A stretch of 64,000 nt of DNA from Teichococcus vastitatis (GCF_003604215.1 NZ_QXGS01000007.1:100367-164366); one strand, 5' to 3'. Positions 52,537-62,225 are shown, numbered from the stretch's first letter. Notes: generated by a model from the letters alone, not told the origin. Numbers and translations are program-made.

Positions 52537-54042
52537 TCAGCCGAAAGGGGGGCTGCCATAGGGGTAGTAGTTCCCCAGCGTGAGGTTCTCGTAGCGCAGC
52601 CCGTCCAGCCTCACGGTGCCGAGGAAGGGCTGGTCCGGCTCCACCAGCAGGATTTCCCGGGCGAAGCCGTTGTCGTCGAAGCCGCGGCGGAAATGCACGC
52701 GCGACTTGATCGCGATGACGTCGAAGACGGCCGGGTCGATGCCCATCCCGTGCAGGGTGTGCAGCTCGATGATCTGCGTCAGGAACGGGGTCAGGACCAG
52801 CAGATTGCCTTCGCCGAACTCGATGCTGATGCAGGTCTGGGTGGAGGAGCGGCGCGGCCCCTCGACCACCTGCCGCACACGCCCCTGGATGCGCACCGGC
52901 TCGCCCGAGGATTCATCGGCCCGGCCGCCCAGCGCCATGTCGAACTCGTCGCCCGCCTTGATGCCGCCGGCCAGCAGCGCTTCCACCGCGGCGGCGTCCG
53001 CCAGCGTCGCCACCAGCGCGTTGCTCAGACCCTGGTCAAGGATGGCCCGCAGCAGCCAGGTGGCGTAGCCCGAGCGGTCGCTGTGGTCGCACAGCACCAC
53101 GGGGGTCTTGCCCTCGGCCACGGCTGCGGCGGCGCGCGCCACGCCTTCCCCGATGCGCCAGATCTTGGCGGCGTTCAGCAGCGCCTCGCGCTGGCGCCAG
53201 GCAAAGCGCGCCATGTCGTCGGCGACCTGTTGCGCCAGCTCCGGCCGGTTGTCGGTGATCACCTGGAAGCACATCCCGGCATCCGGCACGTCGGACCAGG
53301 GGAAGCCGAAGAACACGTTGACGTACACGTCCGGCTCGCGCGCTTCCCACACCAGGGCGCGCTGCACCAGCGCGGCCCAGGGCGAGCTGCCGCCGGTCCA
53401 TTGCAGCACGGTGGGCGAGATGATGGGCACCTTCACCGTCGCGTGGCTCGGCTTGAAGTCGCCGCGGATGGCGCGCACCAGCATGCGCGCGGCGCGCTGC
53501 CCCTGCAGGTGCGCGTCGTAATGCGGGTAATATTTCACCGTGAATGCCATGTCGGCGTGGCGGAGGAATTCCTCGTCCTCATTGCCGTGCGGGTCGAAGG
53601 TGGCGGTGATCAGCGTCTGCGGGCCCACGACCTCGCGCACGCGGCGGGCGATCTCGGCCTCGGGGCGGGGCACGCCGCGCACGCCCATGGCGCCGTGCAG
53701 CGACAGGTAGACGCCGTCGAACGGCCCCTGCGAGCGCAACTCCTCCACCATGCGGCCGACGAAGCGCTCGAAGGCTTCCTTGGTGATCCAGCCGGAGCCG
53801 GAGCCGCGCTTGGAATCCAGCGGGCTCTCGATGCCGACCAGCTCCACGCCGTCATATTCGCGTGCCACCTGGACGAAACCGCCGATGTAGCCCTGTGGCT
53901 CGGAGCCGAGCAGCGCCTCGCCGGAAGCCGGGGACCCGGGGAAGATGAAATCCTCGGCGGTGGTGTCAAAGGGCAGAAAGGTCACGGTCTCATGCGAGAA
54001 TTTCAGCACCGCGATCCGCATCGCCCGTTTCTCCGTGGTCAT
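52537..54042 (-). CDS. M81-family (MlrC-like) metallopeptidase
   Basis: 501 residues from the ATG at 54042, with AAGGAG 7 nt upstream. MRIAVLKFSHETVTF, GVYLSLHGAMGVRG, TATFDPHGNEDEEFL and FTVKYYPHYDAH are the signature blocks of the M81/MlrC group (microcystinase C and amidase-like proteins), with His/Asp residues for zinc. No signal peptide. Substrates in such soil bacteria are usually unknown cyclic or modified peptides. Confidence 0.88.
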   Translation of the reverse strand: MTTEKRAMRIAVLKFSHETVTFLPFDTTAEDFIFPGSPASGEALLGSEPQGYIGGFVQVAREYDGVELVGIESPLDSKRGSGSGWITKEAFERFVGRMVEELRSQGPFDGVYLSLHGAMGVRGVPRPEAEIARRVREVVGPQTLITATFDPHGNEDEEFLRHADMAFTVKYYPHYDAHLQGQRAARMLVRAIRGDFKPSHATVKVPIISPTVLQWTGGSSPWAALVQRALVWEAREPDVYVNVFFGFPWSDVPDAGMCFQVITDNRPELAQQVADDMARFAWRQREALLNAAKIWRIGEGVARAAAAVAEGKTPVVLCDHSDRSGYATWLLRAILDQGLSNALVATLADAAAVEALLAGGIKAGDEFDMALGGRADESSGEPVRIQGRVRQVVEGPRRSSTQTCISIEFGEGNLLVLTPFLTQIIELHTLHGMGIDPAVFDVIAIKSRVHFRRGFDDNGFAREILLVEPDQPFLGTVRLDGLRYENLTLGNYYPYGSPPFG

Positions 54043-54142
54043 CGCTGGCTCCTTGCCGCCATCGAACAATGCCGCGCAGACTAGGCCCGGGCCGGCGCGC
54101 CGCGAAGCCACCAACAAGGCCGGCCCGCAGGGAGGCTGCCCG

Positions 54143-54430
54143 ATGCTGCATGTGATCGCCGAATTCACCGCCCGCTCCGGCCAGGAGGATGCGCTGCGTC
54201 AGGCGCTGCGCGACGTGCTGGCGCCGACGCGGGCCGAGGATGGCTGCCACGAATACACGCTGCTGGCCGACTCCACCCAGCCCGACCACCTGATCCTGCG
54301 CGAGCAATGGCGCGACGATGCCGCGCTGGATGCGCATTTCGGGCAGCCACACATGAAGCAGCTGATCGCGCGGTTCGACGAGCTGCTGGCCACGCCGCCC
54401 GCCATCCACCGCCTCAGGGAGATGGGCTGA
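54143..54430 (+). CDS. ABM-domain quinol monooxygenase-like protein
   Basis: 95 residues. MLHVIAEFTARSGQEDALRQALRDVLAPTRAEDGC opens a ferredoxin-like ABM fold, and LLADSTQPDHLILREQWRDDAALDAHF follows. It is of the YgiN type, which oxidises quinols or aromatic compounds without cofactor. GGGAGG lies just upstream. Divergent from the M81 gene. Confidence 0.82.
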   Translation: MLHVIAEFTARSGQEDALRQALRDVLAPTRAEDGCHEYTLLADSTQPDHLILREQWRDDAALDAHFGQPHMKQLIARFDELLATPPAIHRLREMG

Positions 54431-54447
54431 TCGCTGCCGGCCGCGGT

Positions 54448-55626
54448 TCAGCGCGGCCGGCGCAGCGCCACCGCGAAGGCGCCGAGTCCGAGCAGCGCCG
54501 CGCCCATCAGCACCACCGCCGAGGCCAGGGCGGGATCGCGCCCCAGCCCCGCCAGGGACGCGCAGAGCGCCCCCACCGCCATCTGGGTGCAGCCATACAG
54601 GCCCGAGGCCGAGCCGATCACCTGCGGGTTGACGCTCACCGCCTGGGTCAGCGCCAGGGGGCTGACCAGGCCGATGCCGAGGGTGAACAGCAGCGGACCG
54701 AGCAGCACTGACACGATGCTCATCCAGCCGCCCAGCACCACCACGAGGTAGAAGGCGGCGCCGGCCACCCCGGTGAGGCTGGCGGCCAGGATCAGCGGTC
54801 GGAAGCCGAAGCGCGCCACCAGGCGATTGGCCAGGAGGTTGCCGAAGGCGGTGCCGGCCACCAGCAGGATGTAGCAGAAGCTGACCTCCCGCACCGGGCG
54901 GCCGAGCTGCTGGACCAGGATGAAGGGCAGCGCCGCCAGAAAGGCGTACCAGGAGGTGGTGGCGCAGCCGCCGCCGATGGCGAAGCCCAGGAAGCGTGGC
55001 GAGCGCAGCAGCGCCGTGTAGTCGGCGAGCAGGGCGGCGGCGCTGCGGCCCCGCCGCCCGGAGCGGGTTTCCGGCAGGCGCCACACCACCAGCGCCATGG
55101 TGGCCGCGCCCAGCGCCGCCAGCAGCACGAAGATCGAGCGCCATCCCACCGACTCGGACAACAGCGTGCCGATCAGCGGAGCGATGCCCGGCCCTACCGA
55201 CACCACCATGCTCAGCGTCGCCAGTCGGGAGGCGGCTTCCCATGTTTCCGCCGTGTCGCGCACGATGGCACGGCCCAGCGCCAGCCCGGCGCAGCCGCCC
55301 AGCGCCTGCAGCAGCCGCGCCGCGATCAACGAGGTGGCATCCGGTGCCAGCGCGGCGACGAGGCCCGCGACGGTGTAGAGGCCGAGGCCGGCCAGCAGCA
55401 CCGGCCGCCGCCCGAATTTGTCCGATAGTGGGCCGTAGACTAGCTGTCCCAGCGCCAGCCCCAGGATGTAGAGGCTGATAGCGAGCTGCGCCGTGCCGTT
55501 GCCGACACCCAGCTCGGCCGCGGCCTGCGGCAGGGCGGGGACGAGGATGTGGATGCCCAGCGTGCCGGAGGTGGTGACCAGCACCAGCAGCCAGAGGGGC
55601 GGGCGCTTCAGCGGAAGGGGTGGCAT
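54448..55626 (-). CDS. Bcr/CflA-family multidrug efflux MFS transporter
   Basis: 392 residues from the ATG at 55626; an ATG at 55656 adds ten. Twelve membrane helices, with VYGPLSDKFGRRPVLLAGLGLY at loop 2-3 and RLLQALGGCAGLALGRAIVRD at helix 4, typical of Bcr/CflA. It exports drugs such as bicyclomycin or chloramphenicol, or amino acids; the substrate is unknown. Converges with the ABM gene. Confidence 0.86.
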   Translation of the reverse strand: MPPLPLKRPPLWLLVLVTTSGTLGIHILVPALPQAAAELGVGNGTAQLAISLYILGLALGQLVYGPLSDKFGRRPVLLAGLGLYTVAGLVAALAPDATSLIAARLLQALGGCAGLALGRAIVRDTAETWEAASRLATLSMVVSVGPGIAPLIGTLLSESVGWRSIFVLLAALGAATMALVVWRLPETRSGRRGRSAAALLADYTALLRSPRFLGFAIGGGCATTSWYAFLAALPFILVQQLGRPVREVSFCYILLVAGTAFGNLLANRLVARFGFRPLILAASLTGVAGAAFYLVVVLGGWMSIVSVLLGPLLFTLGIGLVSPLALTQAVSVNPQVIGSASGLYGCTQMAVGALCASLAGLGRDPALASAVVLMGAALLGLGAFAVALRRPR

Positions 55627-55677
55627 CGGCGCAGTGTCCGATGCCGCGCCGCACAAGTCACGCCGCGGAAGCGGGGA

Positions 55678-56058
55678 TCAGCTGCGCTCCAGGATCTCGA
55701 TCCGCACGCCGTCCGGCGCCTTGAAGAAGGCGATGCGGATGCCGGGCTTGGGCGAGGTCGGCTCCAGCGTGAACTCGACGCCCCTGCCTTTCAGCTCGGC
55801 GGCCACGGCGTCGATGTTCTTCACCGACAAGCCCAGATGCTCCAGCCCCATGAAGGGCGGCGGCGGCACGGTGGCGGTGCCGGGCGGCACGCGCTCGATG
55901 AACAGCTTGAGCCCGGCGAGGTCGACCACCACGCGCAGCGAATCGGGGCCTTCCAGCCGGTCCGCCACGGTGGCCTCCAGCATCTCCACGTAGAAGCGCG
56001 CCGCGGCATCGGGATCGGGCGAGCGGAGATGGATGTGGTCAACCGTGAAGCGGGACAT
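55678..56058 (-). CDS. VOC-family (glyoxalase-fold) protein
   Basis: 126 residues from the ATG at 56058 (MSRFTVDHIHLRSPDPDAAARFY). One VOC module with His near residue 8, GLEHLGLSV near the middle and the terminal Glu in DGVRIEIL as candidate metal ligands. Could be a glyoxalase, dioxygenase or resistance protein. It lies 29 bp downstream of the Asp/Asn hydroxylase gene. Confidence 0.82.
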   Translation of the reverse strand: MSRFTVDHIHLRSPDPDAAARFYVEMLEATVADRLEGPDSLRVVVDLAGLKLFIERVPPGTATVPPPPFMGLEHLGLSVKNIDAVAAELKGRGVEFTLEPTSPKPGIRIAFFKAPDGVRIEILERS

Positions 56059-56087
56059 CAGCGATTCCTTCTCTGGACACGGAAGGC

Positions 56088-56948
56088 TCAGTTGGGACGG
56101 TTCCGCAGCTGCTCCGCTTCCGCATAGAACTTCTTTTCCCATTCCTTGTGATTGTCCAGCCCTTCGCGGATGAAGGGGGTGAACACCGCCAGGTTGAGCA
56201 GCATCCAGTTCACCAGCCGGGCCGGGAAGCGCAGCGGCTTCACGAAATCCACGAACAGCACCACCCGGGTCCTGTCGGTGTGGTTCCAGGCCTCGTGCTC
56301 GTAGGCGTCGTCGAAGATCAGCGCCTGTCCCTCGTGCCAATGGCAGACCTGCTTATCGACGCGGATCGCCAGGCGGTCGCTCTGCTCCGGCACGATCAGG
56401 CCAAGATGCAGCCGCAGCACGCCGTTATAGGGGCCGCGATGCGCCGGCAGGTGCTTGCCCGGCTCGAAGATCGAGAACATGGCCGTCTTCAATCCCGGGA
56501 TCTTCTGCACGATCCGCCAGGTCTCGGGGCAGCGCTTGATGTTCTCGGCCGAGGACAGGCCGTAGCCGGCCAGGAAGAAGGTCTTCCAAGCGCTGTCCTT
56601 GCTGATGGTCTGCACGTCGGTGGAGATGTCGTGGAAGCTCGGCAATTCGCTCTGCCGCACCAGCACCTGCTCCAGCTCCCGGCGGATCAGGGGCCATTCG
56701 CGCTCGACCTCGGCGGCCCAGGGGAAGGTGCCGTTGCTGTAGACCGGCGGATTGCCGACCTTGGAATATTTCAGATTCAGCCGCTCGGCCCAGGCAACGA
56801 CCGACATGAAGAAGCGGGTGACGGCGCTGGCACGCTCCATCGGCGCCATGTCGGCGGTACCGAAGGTCTGCCGGGGCTCGTCCGCTCCGCCGGATGGGGT
56901 GGCGCCGTGGTGCAAGGATCTGGTCTCCCGGTCCTGTGAGGGCCCCAT
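56088..56948 (-). CDS. Aspartyl/asparaginyl beta-hydroxylase family (LpxO-like) dioxygenase
   Basis: Conserved from ERASAVTRFFMSVVAWAERLN onward. The start is unclear: ATGs at 57041, 56948 and 56849 are all possible without a good ribosome site, and 56948 is a compromise. The core has a His in HLPAHRGPYNGVLRLHLGL and a distal His in YEHEAWNHTDRTRVVLFVDFV, with Arg for 2-oxoglutarate. The family includes LpxO, which hydroxylates lipid A, and peptide hydroxylases. Substrate unknown. Confidence 0.8.
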   Translation of the reverse strand: MGPSQDRETRSLHHGATPSGGADEPRQTFGTADMAPMERASAVTRFFMSVVAWAERLNLKYSKVGNPPVYSNGTFPWAAEVEREWPLIRRELEQVLVRQSELPSFHDISTDVQTISKDSAWKTFFLAGYGLSSAENIKRCPETWRIVQKIPGLKTAMFSIFEPGKHLPAHRGPYNGVLRLHLGLIVPEQSDRLAIRVDKQVCHWHEGQALIFDDAYEHEAWNHTDRTRVVLFVDFVKPLRFPARLVNWMLLNLAVFTPFIREGLDNHKEWEKKFYAEAEQLRNRPN

Positions 56949-57221
56949 GACGGCAGGGACCACTGGATCGCCGTTCCTCTGCCTGCGGCGGCGCGAGGTC
57001 AAGCCGCTGCGGGCGGCAGGCTGACACGGATTCGTCATCATGCGGGGAATTCACAGCGGAACAAGATCTTCCACCATGCCAACCGATCGGCAGAACCGTC
57101 AGCCTGCCTGACCTATCAGAACCTGGGCGCATGGGTGGAATGTGAAGGTTCCGGAGGCTAACCTGTGCAGGTGTTGCGATACTGGCCTCAGAGACGCAAC
57201 AATCCTGCGAGAAGAAACGCC

Positions 57222-58322
57222 ATGACTTCCCAGAACGACACGCCGATCCCTGTGACACGCACCCAGCGCCCGGCTTCCCGCCCGGATGACGCCACCCTGT
57301 CCTTCGGCAAGGTGTTCACCGACCACATGTTCCTGATGGATTACGAGGACGGAAAGGGCTGGCACGCCCCGCGCGTGGTGCCTTACGAGCCGCTGGTGAT
57401 GGATCCGGCGACATCGGTGCTGCATTATGGCCAGGCGGTGTTCGACGGGCTGAAGGCGTTCCGCGGCCGCGACGGCCAGATCCGCTTGTTCCGCGCGCAG
57501 CGCCACGCGGAGCGGCTGAATAAATCCTGCCGTGCCCTGTGCATCCCCGAGATGGACGCGGATCTGATCCGCCGCTCCTTCGAGGCGATCGTGGCCGCCG
57601 ACCATGAGTGGGTGCCGCGCACCCGTGGCACATCGCTCTACATCCGCCCTACCGTGATCGCGCGGGACGTGATGCTGGGCGTGCATCCGGCCCACCGCTA
57701 CACCTATTTCGTGATCTGCTCGCCGGTTAGCGCCTATTACAAGGAAGGCGTGAAGCCGGTCCGCATCCTGGCCACCGACACCCATGTGCGGGCGGTGCAG
57801 GGCGGGCTGGGCGAGGCCAAGACGGCCGCTAACTACGCCGCTTCCCTGTCCGCCCAGCAGGAAGCGGAGCGCGCCGGCTACACCCAGGTGCTGTGGCTAG
57901 ACGGCGTGGAGCGCAGATACATCGACGAGGTCGGCACCATGAACATCATGATGCAGATCGGCGAGGAGGTCATCACGCCCCCGCTGGCCGGCACGATCCT
58001 GGACGGCGTCACCCGCAACTCGATCCTGCAGCTGCTGCGCGACTGGGGGCATAACGTGTCCGAGCGCCGCATCTCGATCGACGAGGTGATGCAGGCCGGG
58101 CGCGACGGCACGCTGCGGGAGATGTGGGGCACCGGCACCGCCGCCGTGGTCTCCCCGGTGGGCGAGCTGGGCTACAAGGGCGAGAAGATCTCCATCGGCA
58201 ACGGCCACACCGGCATGCTGACCCAGAAGCTCTACGACAGCATCATGGGCATCCAGTATGGCGAAGCGGCCGACCCGCATGGCTGGACCAGTGTGGTGCA
58301 GGCGCCGGCCACGACGGCCTGA
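57222..58322 (+). CDS. ilvE: Branched-chain amino acid aminotransferase
   Basis: 366 residues from the ATG at 57222 (MTSQNDTPIP), with AGAAG nearby; an upstream ATG at 57165 is unlikely. Fold-type IV PLP enzyme: FDGLKAFRGRDG, the lysine in EAKTAANYAASLSAQQEA, and IDEVGTMNIMM. Final step of Val, Leu and Ile synthesis. The pattern is of the BCAT type with an internal GWHAPRVVPYEPLVMDP block. No leader peptide or T-box was recognisable upstream. Confidence 0.93.
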   Translation: MTSQNDTPIPVTRTQRPASRPDDATLSFGKVFTDHMFLMDYEDGKGWHAPRVVPYEPLVMDPATSVLHYGQAVFDGLKAFRGRDGQIRLFRAQRHAERLNKSCRALCIPEMDADLIRRSFEAIVAADHEWVPRTRGTSLYIRPTVIARDVMLGVHPAHRYTYFVICSPVSAYYKEGVKPVRILATDTHVRAVQGGLGEAKTAANYAASLSAQQEAERAGYTQVLWLDGVERRYIDEVGTMNIMMQIGEEVITPPLAGTILDGVTRNSILQLLRDWGHNVSERRISIDEVMQAGRDGTLREMWGTGTAAVVSPVGELGYKGEKISIGNGHTGMLTQKLYDSIMGIQYGEAADPHGWTSVVQAPATTA

Positions 58323-58481
58323 GAACGGCCGGGCTACCCGCCGGGGACCCTGCGGCGCCTTGCGGCGCGGGGCCACCATGGCGGCGGCCGGGCTCGGCGA
58401 CCGGACCGGGCTGTGCCAGCGCGGGATTGCCGAAGTTGATCGCGCCGCCCAGCCGCCTGGCGCCTCCTTCGGGCCGGTGGT

Positions 58482-59207
58482 TCAGAACTGCGGCTTCACC
58501 AGGTTGCTGGCCAGCAACCCTTCCGCCTTGCGCAGATCGGCGGGGGTGGAGAGGTGGAACCAGGCGCCGTCATGCACCAGGCCGTAGAGCCGCCCCGTCT
58601 CGATGGCGCGGTCCCACAGGATGTTGGTGCTGAAGGCGCCGTCCGGGGCATCCTCGAACAGGCGCGGATGCACGATCTGCACCCCGGCAAACATGTAGGG
58701 CACGATCTCCCGCTCTCGCGGGCGCAGCAGGCGGCCCATCGGGTCCATGCGGAAATCGCCGCGCCCGACCTCGCCCTCGACCGAGGCGGCGCGCATCACC
58801 AGCAGCAGCGCGTCCATGCTGTCGGGATCGAAGCGCTCGGCCAGCTTCTCCAGCGCCGGGCGTGGGCCGTCGAGCCAGAAGGCGTCGCCATTCACCACCA
58901 GGAAGGGATCGGGGCCGAGATCGGGCAGGGCGTTGCGCACGCCACCGCCGGTTTCCAGCACCGTGTCCTCCCGCAGCACCTTGGGAGGGTCGCGGCGGAG
59001 GGCGCAGGCGGCCTCCACCTGCTCGGGAAACCAGTGGGCGTTGACCACGGTGTCGCGGATGTCGGCATCGGCGATGCGGTCCAGGGCGTGATCCAGCAGC
59101 GAGCGCCCGGCCAGCTTCAGCAGCGGCTTCGGCGTCGCCTCGGTCAAGGGCCGCATGCGGGTGCCGAGGCCGGCGGCCAGCACCATGGCAGAGTGGAGGG
59201 TGATCAC
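58482..59207 (-). CDS. murU: MurU-type N-acetylmuramate 1-phosphate uridylyltransferase
   Basis: 241 residues starting at the GTG at 59207, whose GTGA overlaps the TGA of the upstream kinase gene; ATG 59186 is a second option. Nucleotidyltransferase signature AMVLAAGLGTRMRPLTEATPKPLLKLAGRSLLDHA, then FLVVNGDAFW and the C-terminal product site ILWDRAIETGRLYG. Coupled to an AmgK-like kinase, the expected role is conversion of MurNAc-1-P to UDP-MurNAc for peptidoglycan recycling. A generic sugar-phosphate nucleotidyltransferase is the alternative. Confidence 0.85.
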   Translation of the reverse strand: MITLHSAMVLAAGLGTRMRPLTEATPKPLLKLAGRSLLDHALDRIADADIRDTVVNAHWFPEQVEAACALRRDPPKVLREDTVLETGGGVRNALPDLGPDPFLVVNGDAFWLDGPRPALEKLAERFDPDSMDALLLVMRAASVEGEVGRGDFRMDPMGRLLRPREREIVPYMFAGVQIVHPRLFEDAPDGAFSTNILWDRAIETGRLYGLVHDGAWFHLSTPADLRKAEGLLASNLVKPQF

Positions 59208-60226
59208 GCGGGCAGATCCTTCGCGGCGGCAGGGTCCGGGTTGCGGCGCAGCCCGCGCGGCACATGGCGATGAAGGAACTCCACCAGCGGCCGCGTCGAG
59301 GGGTGTTGCAAGGCGCGTTCCAGCAGCGCCCAGCAGCGCGGCCCGTGCTTCAGATAGCCCGGCTTGCCGTCGCGCCGGTCGAGCCGCACCCAGAGCGAGG
59401 CGACCCGCAGGTGGCGTTGCGCCGCCATGGCGGCGAAGGCGGCACGGAATGCGGGCGCCTCGAGGTCCGGCCGCGCGGCGAGGTAGCGGGCGATGGCGGC
59501 GTCCCGCACCTCCGGCGCCACGTCGCGGCGGGCATCCTCCACCAGGCTGACCAGGTCGTAGGCGGGGTGGCCCTCGGCGGCGTCCTGGAAGTCGAGGATG
59601 CCGGTGCGGCGCGGTCCCGGCCGGTCCGGCAGGTCGATCAGGTTGGCCGGAAAGTAGTCGCGGTGCACCAGGCAACCCGCGTCGGCGAAGGGGGCCAGCA
59701 TGGCGCGCATCGCTTCGGCGAATTTGGCGCGGATGGCGCCATCCGGCCTGGTACCGAAGGTGGCGGGCCACCACCAGTCGAGAAAGGTCAGCCCCGCCGT
59801 CTCGGCCATGCGCTCCGCTTCCCAGCGCGGCAGGCCGGCCGGCGGCGGCGCGGCGTGCAGGGCGGCCAGCGTTTCGGCAGCGGCCTCATAGAGCGGGCGG
59901 GGATCGGCGCCGGCATCCAGCAGCCGTGCATGGGTGTCGGGGCCGAGATCCTCCACCAGCAGCAGGCCGTGCGGCAGGTCCTCGGCCAGCACGGCGGGGG
60001 CCGAGAGGCCGATCCCGGCGATGTGCCGGGCCAGGCGCAGGAAGGGGAGGAGGTCCTCCTCCGGCGTCACGCCCACCCTGGGTGCGTCGGTGCAATCCAT
60101 CAGCAGGGCCGGGCGCGGGCCGCCACCGAGGCGGGTGTAGCGGCGGTGGCCGGCATCCTGCGGCAGCGGGCTGCGGGTGGCGGCCGCATAGCCCTGCGCG
60201 GCCAGAAAGGAATCAACAGGGGTCAT
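59204..60226 (-). CDS. amgK: AmgK-type anomeric MurNAc/GlcNAc kinase
   Basis: 340 residues of the aminoglycoside phosphotransferase fold. Catalytic loop CLVHRDYFPANLIDLP, then GILDFQDAAEGHPAYDLVSLVED, and LLMDCTDAPRVGV in the ATP lobe. AmgK phosphorylates N-acetylmuramate at C1, and in Pseudomonas works with MurU to bypass de novo UDP-MurNAc synthesis (fosfomycin-tolerance route). GTGA overlap with murU supports this over a drug-resistance kinase. Confidence 0.85.
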   Translation of the reverse strand: MTPVDSFLAAQGYAAATRSPLPQDAGHRRYTRLGGGPRPALLMDCTDAPRVGVTPEEDLLPFLRLARHIAGIGLSAPAVLAEDLPHGLLLVEDLGPDTHARLLDAGADPRPLYEAAAETLAALHAAPPPAGLPRWEAERMAETAGLTFLDWWWPATFGTRPDGAIRAKFAEAMRAMLAPFADAGCLVHRDYFPANLIDLPDRPGPRRTGILDFQDAAEGHPAYDLVSLVEDARRDVAPEVRDAAIARYLAARPDLEAPAFRAAFAAMAAQRHLRVASLWVRLDRRDGKPGYLKHGPRCWALLERALQHPSTRPLVEFLHRHVPRGLRRNPDPAAAKDLPA

Positions 60227-60291
60227 GTTGCGGCAGGAGGTGCCGCAGGCGTGGCCGCTTGCCAAGCGCCGATTGCGCGGCGCAGCAGATT

Positions 60292-60924
60292 TCAGGGATA
60301 ATCGCGCCCGGGGCGAGGCCGGTAGGCAGGCAGCGACCAGCCGTGCCGCAGTGCAGCCGCGCGCAGGGCGAAGGCGGCGGCCATGCCGCACACCACGGCG
60401 GCATCCCGCGGCGCGCCCAGCCCCTGCAGCGTCACGAACAGCGCGGCGCCCAGCGCGGCGGCGGTGGCGTAGATCTCCCGCCGCAGGATCAGCGGCACCT
60501 CGCCGCAGACCACGTCCCGCAACGCGCCGCCGAAGGTAGCGGTGACCGTGCCGAGCAGGATGGCGGCCCAGAGGCTGGCGCCTTCCTCGATCGCCGCCTC
60601 GGCGCCGAGCACGGCGAACAGCGCCATGCCGACGGCATCGGCCCACAGCAGCGGAATGAAGCGGCGCTCCAGATGCGGCGCGGCGAAGAACACGCCGAGG
60701 GCGACCAGCGCCACCATCAACGCCGGACCCGGGGTGCTCAGCCAGATCACCGGTCGGCCCAGCAGCACGTCGCGCAGCGAACCGCCGCCAAAGGCGGTCA
60801 GCGCCGCGATCAGCACGAAGCCCACCGGGTCCATCTGCTTGCGGGACGCGGTCAGCGCGCCGGCAGCGGCGAAGGCGGCCGCGCCGATCCAGTTCAGCGC
60901 CTCCAGCAGCAGGGCGAGCGGCAT
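60292..60924 (-). CDS. Trimeric intracellular cation channel (TRIC/UPF0126) family protein
   Basis: 210 residues from the ATG at 60924 (MPLALLLEALNWIG), seven helices in two repeats. FGGGSLRDVLLGRPV and FGGALRDVVCGEVP are the duplicated, conserved cores with GG-x-x-RD. Its ATG lies 2 bp before the MFS gene's stop, so both are likely co-transcribed. Confidence 0.87.
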   Translation of the reverse strand: MPLALLLEALNWIGAAAFAAAGALTASRKQMDPVGFVLIAALTAFGGGSLRDVLLGRPVIWLSTPGPALMVALVALGVFFAAPHLERRFIPLLWADAVGMALFAVLGAEAAIEEGASLWAAILLGTVTATFGGALRDVVCGEVPLILRREIYATAAALGAALFVTLQGLGAPRDAAVVCGMAAAFALRAAALRHGWSLPAYRPRPGRDYP

Positions 60925-60925
60925 C

Positions 60926-62146
60926 CTACTCCGCGGGCAGCGGCCGCGCGGCCCGGGCGCTGCCGCGCGCCGTGCCCATGCACAACAGCGACAGCGCCAG
61001 GATCCCGGCCACCAGCGGCAGCACCCAATGCGCCAGCCCGGCATCCATCAGCAGGCCGAAGAGGGGGGTCAGCGTGCCGCCCAGCGGCAGCCCGGCGGAG
61101 ATGAAACCGAACACCTTGCCGATCTGTCCCGGCGGCGCCGCATCCTTCACCATCACGTCGCGCGGCGTGCGGCTGGCGCCGAGGGCCAGCCCCGCCGCCA
61201 GCGCCACGGCGATGGCCATCGGACCGGACACCGGCAGCACGCCTAGCGCCAGGATCAGGGCCATGGCGGCCAGGGTCAGCGACACCACGAACAGGGCGTG
61301 CTGGCTGTAGCGGTCGGCGAACCAGCCGCCCACCAGCACGCCCAGGGTGGAGCCCACCAGATAGCCGGTCAGCGCCATCGCGCCGAGGGCCACGGGAATG
61401 CCCCAGAGCTGGTCCAGCACCGTGATCAGGAAGGCCTGCATGCCCGAGCCGGCGATGGAGGACAGCAGGAAGAAGGCGAAGAACAGCAGCATGGTGCGGC
61501 TGAACAGCACCGAGGCGCCGCCGCCCGTCTTGTCCCGCGCCTTGGGCTGGTCCACCAAGATGCGGCTTTGCAGCAGGATGGCGCCGATCACCGGAATGCC
61601 CAGCAGGCCCACCAGCAGCAGCGCCTCGCGCCAGCCGATGGCCACCGACAGCAGCGCGATCACCGGCGGCGCCAGGGCGAAGCCCAGATTGCCGGTGACG
61701 GTGTGCCAAGCGAAGGCGCGGCCCATGCGCGCCTTGTCGATGCTGCCGGCCAGGATGGCGTAGTCGGCCGGGTGGATCACGCTGTTGCCGATGCCGGACA
61801 GCAGGGCCAGAACCAGGATCACCCAGTAGCTGGGCGCGAAGGCCATGGCGGAGATCGACAGCGCCATGATCAGCGTGCCGCCGATCAGATAGGGGCGGGC
61901 CCCGTGCCGGTCCACCAGGAAGCCGACCGGCGTCTGCAGCAGCGCCGTGACCGCGCTCATCAGCGCCACGGACAGACCGAGCGCGGCATAGGAGACGCCG
62001 AATTCCTCGCGCCAGACGGGAAACAGCGGCGCCAAGCAGAGCATGTAGAAATGCGACAGGAAATGCCCGGTGCCGATCAGCCCGATGATGCGCCAGTCAC
62101 GATTCGGGCGGGGCAGGGCAGCGGCGGTTTCGCCGTCTTGGGACAT
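60926..62146 (-). CDS. MFS transporter (fosmidomycin-resistance-like)
   Basis: 406 residues, 12 membrane helices. GLIGTGHFLSHFYMLCLAPLFPVWREEFGVSYAALG and LQTPVGFLVDRHGARPYLIGG are typical of the Fsr/NarK-like MFS groups. The stop overlaps the region of the TRIC gene start. The substrate cannot be assigned. Confidence 0.84.
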   Translation of the reverse strand: MSQDGETAAALPRPNRDWRIIGLIGTGHFLSHFYMLCLAPLFPVWREEFGVSYAALGLSVALMSAVTALLQTPVGFLVDRHGARPYLIGGTLIMALSISAMAFAPSYWVILVLALLSGIGNSVIHPADYAILAGSIDKARMGRAFAWHTVTGNLGFALAPPVIALLSVAIGWREALLLVGLLGIPVIGAILLQSRILVDQPKARDKTGGGASVLFSRTMLLFFAFFLLSSIAGSGMQAFLITVLDQLWGIPVALGAMALTGYLVGSTLGVLVGGWFADRYSQHALFVVSLTLAAMALILALGVLPVSGPMAIAVALAAGLALGASRTPRDVMVKDAAPPGQIGKVFGFISAGLPLGGTLTPLFGLLMDAGLAHWVLPLVAGILALSLLCMGTARGSARAARPLPAE

Positions 62147-62225
62147 GGCGTTCCTCGGGTCACTTCTTGCGCAAGCGAAGGAGCCCGAGGCTGCGCGCCG
62201 GCGGCAGCCCTGTCAAACCACGCGG

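Noticed and set aside
57042-57221. Attenuator or T-box before ilvE.
   Set aside because: No leader peptide rich in Ile/Val/Leu and no T-box motif; T-boxes are rare in this lineage.
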